Origin: Planctomycetota bacterium
Lineage (GTDB): Bacteria > Planctomycetota > UBA1135
Assembly: GCA_027623585.1 (NCBI GenBank)
Contig: JAQBVK010000023.1
Coordinates: 1 to 15,312, forward strand
Length of the DNA: 15,312 nt
Reading direction: 5' to 3'
Made by a program: the position numbers and the translations under genes. The notes under the pieces were generated by a model that saw only the letters and a program-made list of their open reading frames with translations, searched no databases and was not told the DNA's origin. Numbering within the stretch: the stretch's first letter is position 1; each line of letters begins with the position of its first letter. This document shows positions 1 through 5,741 of this stretch, in pieces.

Positions 1-87
1 CCCCTCCACCCGCAGCACGCGCGCGGCGCGGAGCCGCGGAAGATCCGCGAGGGTGAGGACGGCGGGGGCGGGAGGGGGCGGAGGCAT
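1..87 (-). CDS. Possible 5' end of a divergent gene (partial)
   Basis: An open frame begins with ATG at 87-85 on the minus strand and runs off the left edge, giving 29 residues. It starts with a proline-rich stretch (MPPPPPAPA), followed by a sequence containing LADLPRLRAARVLRV. It diverges from rpiA and leaves about 100 bases for promoters between them. The Leu/Arg pattern ending in VLRV slightly recalls the N-terminal region of RsmE-type rRNA methyltransferases, but this is a guess from very few residues. It could equally be chance coding in GC-rich DNA. Confidence 0.3.
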   Translation of the reverse strand, partial: MPPPPPAPAVLTLADLPRLRAARVLRVEG

Positions 88-147
88 GGAATCGGTCGAG
101 CGCCGCAGGCCTTACTGCGACAGGTTCTCAATTATAGGGCGGCGGTT

Positions 148-165
148 GCGGGCTTCACGGCCCGC
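148..165. other. GC hairpin in the rpiA leader
   Basis: GCGGGC at 148-153 and GCCCGC at 160-165 form a perfect 6-bp stem with a 6-nt loop, ending 11 bases before the rpiA Shine-Dalgarno. There is no following T run, so a Rho-independent terminator is unlikely. It may be a leader structure or simply chance in GC-rich sequence. Confidence 0.25.
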
Positions 166-186
166 CTTCCTACCATGGAGTGCCCC

Positions 187-891
187 ATGAGCGCACCCCG
201 ATCCTCGAAACAGGCAGCGGGCGAGGCGGCAGCCCGCCTCGTGAAGAACGGCATGGTGCTGGGCCTCGGCACCGGCAGCACGGTGGAGTTCTTCCTGCAA
301 GCGCTGGCCCGGCGGGTGGAAACCGAGGGCCTCCAAGTGATCGGTGTGCCGACCAGCCAGGCCACTTCCTCGCGCGCCGAGGAGTTGGGCATCCCGCTGA
401 CCACGCTCGAGCACCACCAAGACGTCGATCTTGCGGTGGATGGAGCGGATGAAGTCGACCCGGAGTTTCGGCTGATCAAAGGCGGCGGCGGCGCGCTGCT
501 GCGCGAGAAGATCGTCGCGGCTTCGGCCAAGCAGGTCGTGATCATGATTGGTTCGGGGAAGCGCGTGGCGCGCCTCGGCACTTCTTTCCTGCTGCCGATC
601 GAGATCACGCCCTTCGGACAAGCGGCCACGCGGCGGCACATCGAGCACGACGGCAAGTGCAAGGCGTTCTTGCGCACTTCGGACGACGGCGGCGCATTCC
701 TGACCGACAACGGCAACTACATCCTGGACTGCAAGTTCGACAAGGGCATCGCGAATCCGGTGACCATGCATCGCAAACTCTCCGAGATTCCGGGCGTGGC
801 GGAGGTGGGCTTGTTCCTCGACCTCTGCGACGTGGTGGTCGAGGGGCGCGACGACGGCAAGGTCGAGGTGCACAAGAAACCGGCCAAGTAG
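187..891 (+). CDS. rpiA: Ribose-5-phosphate isomerase A
   Basis: RpiA interconverts ribose 5-phosphate and ribulose 5-phosphate in the cytosolic non-oxidative pentose phosphate pathway. The 234-residue protein has the usual family length. The phosphate-binding GTGST is at residues 28-32, DGADE at 85-89, KGGGGALLREK at 98-108 and TDNGN near 173-177. D85, D88, K98 and E107 correspond to the E. coli active-site residues D81, D84, K94 and E103, with a constant offset of four. An upstream in-frame ATG at 175 exists, but GGAG at 177-180 is well placed (6 nt) for ATG 187, so I chose 187. It heads a + strand cluster, with the alarmone hydrolase gene starting 16 nt after its stop. Identification is secure. 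Confidence 0.96.
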   Translation: MSAPRSSKQAAGEAAARLVKNGMVLGLGTGSTVEFFLQALARRVETEGLQVIGVPTSQATSSRAEELGIPLTTLEHHQDVDLAVDGADEVDPEFRLIKGGGGALLREKIVAASAKQVVIMIGSGKRVARLGTSFLLPIEITPFGQAATRRHIEHDGKCKAFLRTSDDGGAFLTDNGNYILDCKFDKGIANPVTMHRKLSEIPGVAEVGLFLDLCDVVVEGRDDGKVEVHKKPAK

Positions 892-907
892 GCCGCGGGG
901 ACACGCG

Positions 908-1501
908 ATGAGCTGGAAAGAGATTTACTCCTTGGATTTGGATCGGCTGCAGAAGCGGCTGATCGACCACGTCGGCACCGACACCTGGCCGCCGGTGCAC
1001 GACGCGATCGTGATGGCGTCCGAGCGGCATGCGGGACAGACGCGTAAGGGCAAGTCGGAGCCTTACGTGACCCATCCGGTGCGCACGGCGCTGATTCTTT
1101 GTGAGCTCGCCGAGCTGAAGGGCGCCGCCATGTTGTGCGCCGCGCTGCTCCACGATCTGGTCGAGGACACCGCGACGACCCTGGATGAGATTGAGGACCG
1201 ATTTGGTTCGCAGGTCGGCGACTTGGTCCGCGCGCTGACCTTTCCACCGCTCAAGCCGGGCGAATCCAAACTCGCGCGCAATCTGCGTTACTTCGAACAC
1301 CTTCGTTGGGAGGGCCGCGACGCGCAGATCGTGAAGAGTGCCGACCGCCTCGATAACTTGCTGACCATGGAAGGGGCGTTCACGCCTGAACGGGCGGTTG
1401 AGTACCTGCGCGAAACGCGGGATGGATTGATCCCGTTGACCCTCGCCTGCAACACCGCGCTCTATCACGCGTTGGTCGAAGTGGTTGGCGCGGGGGAGTA
1501 G
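908..1501 (+). CDS. Small HD-domain alarmone hydrolase, MESH1/SpoT-HD-like
   Basis: This 197-residue protein is a stand-alone HD phosphohydrolase domain of the RelA/SpoT type, with no synthetase, TGS or ACT domain. Visible motifs are HAGQTRKG (41-48), EPYVTHP (51-57), ALLHDLVEDT (79-88) and ADRLDN (145-150). H41, H82, D83 and D146 match the Mn-binding residues of human MESH1 (H35, H61, D62, D122), and E86-D87 match its catalytic pair. It is therefore expected to remove the 3'-pyrophosphate from (p)ppGpp, though NADPH or other nucleotides are possible substrates, as reported for MESH1. Length is close to the small alarmone hydrolases. GGGGA sits about 6 nt before the ATG. It lies 16 nt after rpiA, so probably co-transcribed. 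The fold call is firm; the substrate is inferred. Confidence 0.85.
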   Translation: MSWKEIYSLDLDRLQKRLIDHVGTDTWPPVHDAIVMASERHAGQTRKGKSEPYVTHPVRTALILCELAELKGAAMLCAALLHDLVEDTATTLDEIEDRFGSQVGDLVRALTFPPLKPGESKLARNLRYFEHLRWEGRDAQIVKSADRLDNLLTMEGAFTPERAVEYLRETRDGLIPLTLACNTALYHALVEVVGAGE

Positions 1502-1509
1502 CGCGCGGG

Positions 1510-1515
1510 TATCCT
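1510..1515 (+). promoter_or_regulatory. Candidate -10 element for prfB
   Basis: TATCCT lies in the otherwise GC-rich gap between the alarmone hydrolase stop (1501) and the prfB GTG (1543). A TTGGCG at 1485-1490 could act as -35, but the 19-nt spacing is long. The same hexamer recurs before two other genes here, which raises its credibility. Confidence 0.35.
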
Positions 1516-1542
1516 GTCCGGCCCCCCGGGGATCGCACTGCT

Positions 1543-2641
1543 GTGAAAGAACTCCTCGACGAAGCGACCGAATTGGAGCGCCGCCTGGAGCAGATCCGGG
1601 GGCGGCTTTGACTACGCGAGCAAGCACAAGCGACGCGTGGAACTTGATGCGGCGATGGCGGCCGACGGCTTCTGGGACAAGCCGGATCATGCGCGCATCA
1701 CGATCGGTGAGCTGAAGTTGATTCGCGCTGAAATCGATCCTTTGGATCAGGCAGCGCGCGCGCTCGAAGACTTGCGAACCCTGGCCGAACTCGGCGAGGA
1801 GGCCGGTGCGGAGGCGGTCGAAGTGGACATGAAGGCGGCTTTGGCCACGGCCGAACGGCTGCTCAAGGAGCTCGACTTCAAGTTGATGTTGGGCGGAGAG
1901 AACGATCACCGCTCGGCCTTCCTGACCGTGCAGACCGGCACCGGCGGACTGGATGCGGCGGATTTCGCCGAACTGCTGATCCGCATGTACCTGCGTTGGG
2001 GCGAACGCCGCAACTTCGAAGTGCAGACGCTGGAGTTGAACTACAGCGACGAGGGCGGCTTGCGCTCCGGCACGATCGAGGTGCGCGGGCCCTATGCCTA
2101 CGGTTATCTGAAGGCGGAGCGCGGCGTGCATCGGCTGGTCCGAATCTCTCCCTACGACGCGCAGAATCGCCGGCAGACGTCCTTCGCGGCCGTCGAAGTG
2201 ACCCCCGAGTTCGACGACGAGTTGCCGATCACGATCAAGTCGGATGACCTGGAGGTCGGCACCTTCCGCGCGGGCGGCGCCGGCGGGCAGCACGTCAACA
2301 AGACCGAGTCCGCGATCCGCATCACGCACATTCCGAGCGGCATCGTGGTGCAGTGCCAGAACGAACGCAGTCAGCACCAGAACCGCCAGACCGCGATGAA
2401 GATGCTGGCGGCCAAGCTCTACGAGATTCGCGAGCGTGAGCGCGACGATGAGCTGAAGAAACTCTACGGCACCAAGGGCGAGATCTCGTGGGGACACCAG
2501 ATCCGCTCCTACACGCTGAACCCGTACCAACTGGTCAAAGACCACCGCACCAACCACGAGAACGGCAACACCCAAGCCGTGCTCGACGGAGACATTGATG
2601 ACTTCATCGAGGAGTACCTGCGCTCAAAGAGCGCCAAGTGA
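1543..2641 (+). CDS. prfB: Peptide chain release factor 2 (programmed +1 frameshift)
   Basis: RF2 recognises UGA and UAA in the ribosomal A site and triggers peptidyl-tRNA hydrolysis. Twenty-two codons from GTG 1543 end at CTT followed by TGA (1609-1611). A +1 shift resumes at GAC 1610 and yields a 365-residue protein, the length of E. coli RF2. Around the shift, IRGRL then DYASKHKRR matches E. coli LRGYL then DYDAKKER. The catalytic GGAGGQ ends at about residue 249. The codon-recognition tripeptide is SPY (202-204), where SPF is usual. The residue three before the first Gly of GAGGQ is Ala, as in most RF2s and unlike E. coli K-12 (Thr246). The upstream start is weakly marked: GGGGA lies about 10 nt before GTG, but no better start gives a sensible N-terminus. 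purH follows 4 nt after the stop. Confidence 0.96.
1597..1612 (+). promoter_or_regulatory. prfB programmed +1 frameshift site
   Basis: The bases read CGG GGG CGG CTT TGA C. An internal Shine-Dalgarno-like GGGGG (1598-1602) is three bases from the slippery CTT, exactly the E. coli spacing (AGGGGG TAT CTT TGA C). The in-frame UGA followed by C is a poor stop context. When RF2 is scarce, tRNA-Leu slips to UUU and translation continues at GAC, so RF2 controls its own synthesis. Confidence 0.95.
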
Positions 2642-2645
2642 GGTG

Positions 2646-4169
2646 ATGGACCGAGTCCCGGTCAAGCGCGCCCTGATTTCGGTGTTCGACAAGAGCGGCG
2701 TGGTGGAACTTGCGCGCGCGCTCGCGAAGACCGGCGCCGAGATCCTGTCCACCGGCGGCACGCTGAAGGCGCTGCGTGAGGCGGGCGTGGAGGCGCGCGA
2801 AGTGGCGGACTACACCGGCTTCCCCGAGATGATGGACGGGCGCGTGAAGACACTGCACCCGAAGATCCACGGCGGGCTGTTGGGCAGGCGTGATCTGCCG
2901 GCGCATCGCGCGGCGATGGAGGAGCACGGCATCGGCGCGATCGATCTGGTGGTGGTGAACCTTTACCCCTTCCAGAAGACGGTGGCGTCGGGCGCCGAGC
3001 GCGCGCAGATCGTGGAGATGGTGGACATCGGCGGGCCGAGCATGCTGCGTTCGGCGGCGAAGAATCACTCCCACGTCGCGGTGATCTGCGATCCTGCGGA
3101 CTACGCGGCGGTGGCCGAGGAGTTGCGCGACGGCGGCACCTTGTTGGCGACGCGGCGCAAGTTGGCGGCGAAGGTGTTCGCGTGCACGGCGGCCTACGAC
3201 GCGGCGATCGCGAAGTGGATGACGCAGGACGAGGGCACCGGCGCGTTGCGTTACGGCGAGAATCCGCATCAGGCCGCGGCGGTGATCGCCGACGCGCCGG
3301 CGGCGGGACTCGGACGCGCGCGCGTGCTCGAGGGCGGCAAGGAGTTGTCCTACAACAACTGGCTGGACCTCGACGGCGCGACGGGCTGCGCGCAGGATCT
3401 TCCGGTTCCGTCCGCCGTGGTGGTCAAGCACACCAATCCTTGCGGCGCCGCCGTCGCGTCGAGCGCCGCGGAAGCGCTGACTCGCGCCTGGGACGGCGAT
3501 CCGCTCTCCGCCTTCGGATCGGTGATCGCGCTCAACGCGCCGTTCGACCGCGCCTGCGCGGAGTTTCTGACCAGCGGCGGCAAGTTCGTCGAGGTGATCG
3601 CTGCGCCTTCCTTCGAGCCGGCTGCCGTGGAATTGCTCCGCAACGGGCCGAAATGGGGAAAGAATCTCCGGTTGGTCGAGGTGGCGGAGCTCGGCGACGG
3701 CTCCGTGCGGGATCAGGACGAGTCACGCCGCATCTGGGGCGCCACCCTGGTGCAAGGCAGCGACGCGACTTCCGGCTACAGTGAAGAATTGAAGGTGGCC
3801 GGAATGGTGGCAATGCCCGCCGGCCGCGAGTCCGATCTGCGCCTCGCGCAGACTTTGGCTAAGCACCTCAAATCGAACGCGATCTGCCTTGTGAACGGCG
3901 GCATGCTGGTCGGAGCCGGCGCGGGCCAAATGAGCCGCGTGGACTCCTGTCGCATCGCGGTGGAGAAAGCCGGCGACCGCGCGCAAGGAGCCGTCGCCGG
4001 CAGCGACGCCTTCTTCCCTTTCCCTGACGGGCCGGAAACGCTGGCCGCGGCCGGCGTGGTCGCGATCGTGCAGCCGGGCGGCTCAGTGAAGGATTCCGAA
4101 GTCACCGCCGCCTGCGACGCGCGCGGCGTGTGCATGGTGCACACCGGGGTCCGGCACTTCCGGCACTAA
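2646..4169 (+). CDS. purH: Bifunctional AICAR transformylase / IMP cyclohydrolase
   Basis: PurH catalyses the last two steps of de novo IMP synthesis: formylation of AICAR with 10-formyl-THF, then ring closure. The N-terminal cyclohydrolase domain (about 1-195) shows LSTGG (34-38), MMDGRVKTLHPKIHGG (62-77), VNLYPF (104-109) and DIGGPSMLRSAAKNH (127-141). The transformylase domain shows LRYGENPHQ (201-209), the active-site K261-H262 in VKHTNPCG, LSAFGSVIA (288-296), GAGAGQMSRVDS (423-434) and a C-terminal VRHFRH. At 507 residues it is some 20 shorter than E. coli PurH, mainly because the linker between cyclohydrolase and RYGENPHQ is compact. ATG 2646 was chosen because GAGG sits directly before it (tight spacing) and upstream in-frame codons overlap prfB. 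Its stop overlaps an ATG (TAATG, 4167-4171). Confidence 0.96.
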   Translation: MDRVPVKRALISVFDKSGVVELARALAKTGAEILSTGGTLKALREAGVEAREVADYTGFPEMMDGRVKTLHPKIHGGLLGRRDLPAHRAAMEEHGIGAIDLVVVNLYPFQKTVASGAERAQIVEMVDIGGPSMLRSAAKNHSHVAVICDPADYAAVAEELRDGGTLLATRRKLAAKVFACTAAYDAAIAKWMTQDEGTGALRYGENPHQAAAVIADAPAAGLGRARVLEGGKELSYNNWLDLDGATGCAQDLPVPSAVVVKHTNPCGAAVASSAAEALTRAWDGDPLSAFGSVIALNAPFDRACAEFLTSGGKFVEVIAAPSFEPAAVELLRNGPKWGKNLRLVEVAELGDGSVRDQDESRRIWGATLVQGSDATSGYSEELKVAGMVAMPAGRESDLRLAQTLAKHLKSNAICLVNGGMLVGAGAGQMSRVDSCRIAVEKAGDRAQGAVAGSDAFFPFPDGPETLAAAGVVAIVQPGGSVKDSEVTAACDARGVCMVHTGVRHFRH

Positions 4170-4300
4170 TGCGACTTCGCCGACCGCCCTGTCCTCGATC
4201 ATCCGCCGCGACTCCATCGGCCCGATCACGATCGAGGCCGTCTGCAGGGAAGACAAGGTTCTGAACAGCGGCCGGGGCCATACGGACGTTCTCGGCATGA
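4169..4300 (+). pseudogene. Probable frame-shifted 5' remnant of an exported-protein gene
   Basis: An ATG at 4169 overlaps the purH stop but its frame (MRLRRPP...) closes at 4262. Read from 4171 in the next frame, the stretch encodes SIIRRDSIGPITIE and later GHTDVL. These align without gaps, about 11 of 33 residues identical plus several conservative changes, to SIIGHGSIGPLSVD and GHADIL in the adjacent downstream gene. The two copies are offset by 142 nt and so lie in different frames. I read this as an old, truncated tandem duplicate that lost its frame and signal peptide. Chance similarity cannot be excluded, because DNA identity over this stretch is only about half. Confidence 0.4.
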
Positions 4301-4372
4301 GCCGTTCTGGCCGTCGCTGCGCCGGCCGCCTGGGCCAGCATCATCGGGCACGGGTCCATCGGCCCACTCTCG

Positions 4373-4723
4373 GTGGACGTGGACGTGTCGACCGTATCCA
4401 CGCACCCCGGGCAGGCCGGGCACGCCGACATCCTCATCAGCAATCATTCGACGACCGCCACCTTGGACCTGAAGTACACCGGAATGCTGTTCTTCTCGAA
4501 CGGTTCCCATGCCCCGGTGGATCTCCAGCCGCGCCACTTCACCCTGAACCCTCAGGAAGGCCTGCTGACCAGCGTCACATTCGTGGTGCCGCCCAGCGCC
4601 TCTCTGGGCTCGGCCAAGTTCTTGTGCGGCGTGAAAGTGCGCGCGATTCACGAAGCGGGCACCACCACGTATCCGTCGGAACCGACCGGCGCGTGGGACT
4701 CCGACAGTTTCATTGTGAATTGA
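4373..4723 (+). CDS. Small exported beta-sandwich-like protein, start uncertain
   Basis: I do not recognise the family. From GTG 4373 the frame gives 116 residues rich in alternating hydrophobic and polar residues, with a PxxFxLxPxEG-like stretch and TFVVPPSASLG. These are typical of Ig-like or NEW3-like secreted domains. Coding character extends upstream to 4301: AVLAVAAPAAWA at 4301-4336 looks like the hydrophobic core and AxA cleavage site of a signal peptide. No ATG, GTG or TTG opens that extension; the frame is closed by TGA at 4298. An ATG at 4297 is out of frame (ATGA then GCC), so a small indel at the start, or a CTG start at 4307, may explain it. The gene could be intact from GTG without export, or recently broken. 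It ends inside the convergent membrane gene by 14 nt. Confidence 0.55.
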   Translation: MDVDVSTVSTHPGQAGHADILISNHSTTATLDLKYTGMLFFSNGSHAPVDLQPRHFTLNPQEGLLTSVTFVVPPSASLGSAKFLCGVKVRAIHEAGTTTYPSEPTGAWDSDSFIVN

Positions 4724-5276
4724 GATCGAGCATCCTCGTGCGCATCCGTTTGCGCGCAGTCAGGAACAGCAATCCGAGCGCACCGAGAGGCAACCAGACG
4801 ACTCGCATCTCGGTGCACAACACTTCCCATCCATAGATGGTGAAGAAGTTGGCGACTCCGATCGGCGAAACCGGAATCGGCTCCCACGGCAGGAAGTAAC
4901 GGCTGTTCTCGAAGGGCATCAGCAGGCCGATGCCCATGCCGCCATCGGTCATGGCGTCGAGCAGGCCGTGACTGGCGGCGCAAAAGAACAGGTAAACGCC
5001 GAGCCAGGAGCGGCCGCCGGGTGTGAGCGGAACGCGGCGGCGCAGCAGCCACACTCCGAACAGCGCGAGCATCAGCGCGAAGAAGAAGGAGTGAGTGAAA
5101 CCGCGGTGGCCGAGGAAGTCGCCGTAGTGGACGCCGAACTCGAAGCCAATCACGTCAGCATCCGGCAGGTCGGAAGCGATGATTCCCGCCGGAATGATCC
5201 ACTTCCACCCCGGTCGAGGCGCACAGACGGGCGCGAGGGCGATCGCGGTGAAGGCGTGGGTAAAGAGCGAGGCCAT
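4710..5276 (-). CDS. DUF457/YdjM-like membrane-bound metal-dependent hydrolase
   Basis: The 188-residue protein belongs to the LexA-regulated inner-membrane hydrolase family (PF04307, YdjM/YbcI-like). Likely metal ligands are H7, the D36/D39/D41 cluster in ASDLPDADV, H57 and H62 in HRGFTHS (57-63) and H103/D107 in SHGLLDAMTD. Hydrophobic segments lie near 26-35, 63-78, 92-106 and 160-173, so it sits in the cytoplasmic membrane. Its substrate in this family is generally unknown; some relatives are linked to phospholipid or lipid-phosphate hydrolysis. ATG 5276 overlaps the stop of the upstream arsC-like gene by one base (TAATG on the minus strand), so it is translationally coupled to it. The family is clear; the reaction is not. 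Confidence 0.85.
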   Translation of the reverse strand: MASLFTHAFTAIALAPVCAPRPGWKWIIPAGIIASDLPDADVIGFEFGVHYGDFLGHRGFTHSFFFALMLALFGVWLLRRRVPLTPGGRSWLGVYLFFCAASHGLLDAMTDGGMGIGLLMPFENSRYFLPWEPIPVSPIGVANFFTIYGWEVLCTEMRVVWLPLGALGLLFLTARKRMRTRMLDLNSQ

Positions 5277-5671
5277 TAGATCCGACTCAGAAGTTCGGCG
5301 ACCTCGTCGCGGATCCGGTTGCGCACCTGGCGGAAATTTTCCGGCTCCATCGCGCGCGGATCGGGAATCGCCCAGTCCTCACGCAGGCGCGCGGGCAGCG
5401 ACGGGCAGGCGTCGCCACAGCCCATCGTGATGACAGCATGCCACTCCACGGCGGGCAGACCGCCGAGCGACTTGGAGCTGTGCGCGCTCAAGTCGTAGCC
5501 GAGCTCGGCCATCGCGGCGATTGCCTTCGGATTCACTACGCCGCTCGGGCGTGAGCCGGCGCTGTGCGCCTCGACCGTGTAGCCGCCGAGCAGCCGCGCG
5601 AAAGCCTCGGCCATCTGGCTGCGGTTGGAGTTTTCGACGCAGACGAAGAGGAGTCGTTTCGGCTTCAGCAT
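5276..5671 (-). CDS. ArsC-like arsenate reductase (low-molecular-weight PTP fold)
   Basis: The 131-residue protein has the low-molecular-weight phosphatase P-loop CVENSNRS at 11-18, with nucleophile C11 and R17, and the general-acid Asp in PDP (103-105). MGCGDACP at 83-90 supplies C85 and C89. This matches the thiol-relay cysteines of arsenate reductases of this class rather than plain tyrosine phosphatases, which lack them. It is expected to reduce As(V) to As(III), with thioredoxin or another thiol donor regenerating it. No ArsR, ACR3 or ArsB gene is nearby; the partner is the DUF457 hydrolase immediately downstream. The ATG at 5671 is about 20 nt from a TATCCT on the same strand. A phosphatase role is possible but less likely. 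Confidence 0.85.
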   Translation of the reverse strand: MLKPKRLLFVCVENSNRSQMAEAFARLLGGYTVEAHSAGSRPSGVVNPKAIAAMAELGYDLSAHSSKSLGGLPAVEWHAVITMGCGDACPSLPARLREDWAIPDPRAMEPENFRQVRNRIRDEVAELLSRI

Positions 5672-5691
5672 CGTGCGCTCGCGAGGGGTGC

Positions 5692-5697
5692 AGGATA
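5692..5697 (-). promoter_or_regulatory. Candidate -10 element for the arsC-like gene
   Basis: TATCCT reads on the minus strand in the 70-nt divergent gap, 20 nt before the arsC-like ATG, which would give a leader of roughly 13 nt. No convincing -35 is visible. Confidence 0.35.
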
Positions 5698-5729
5698 GCG
5701 CGCGGCGGGAATCGGCCTCGCCGTTCCAG

Positions 5730-5735
5730 TATCCT
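5730..5735 (+). promoter_or_regulatory. Candidate -10 element for the PD-(D/E)XK gene
   Basis: TATCCT ends 6 nt before GTG 5742. Initiation about 7 nt downstream of a -10 would place the transcript start on or next to the start codon, so the mRNA would be leaderless. No clear Shine-Dalgarno lies between them, which agrees. Confidence 0.4.
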
Positions 5736-5741
5736 GAGCCC

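Noticed and set aside
148..165. Rho-independent terminator before rpiA
   Set aside because: The stem is strong, but no T run follows in either direction.
1606..1612. prfB frame break as a sequencing error or pseudogene
   Set aside because: The break has the exact conserved SD-spacer-CTT-TGA-C layout of programmed frameshifting.
605..2575. Long open frame on the minus strand (656 codons) under rpiA, the alarmone hydrolase and prfB
   Set aside because: Low-complexity Arg/Ala/Leu/His composition with no motif; it spans three clear genes and comes from GC-rich codon bias.
4297..4836. + strand frame from the ATG at 4297
   Set aside because: Arg/His/Pro-rich with no structure, while the neighbouring frame encodes a signal-peptide core and beta-strand-like sequence.
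5625..5741. Longer N-terminus for the PD-(D/E)XK protein
   Set aside because: It overlaps the start of the divergent arsC-like gene and contains both candidate promoters; GTG 5742 starts just before the family's first helix.
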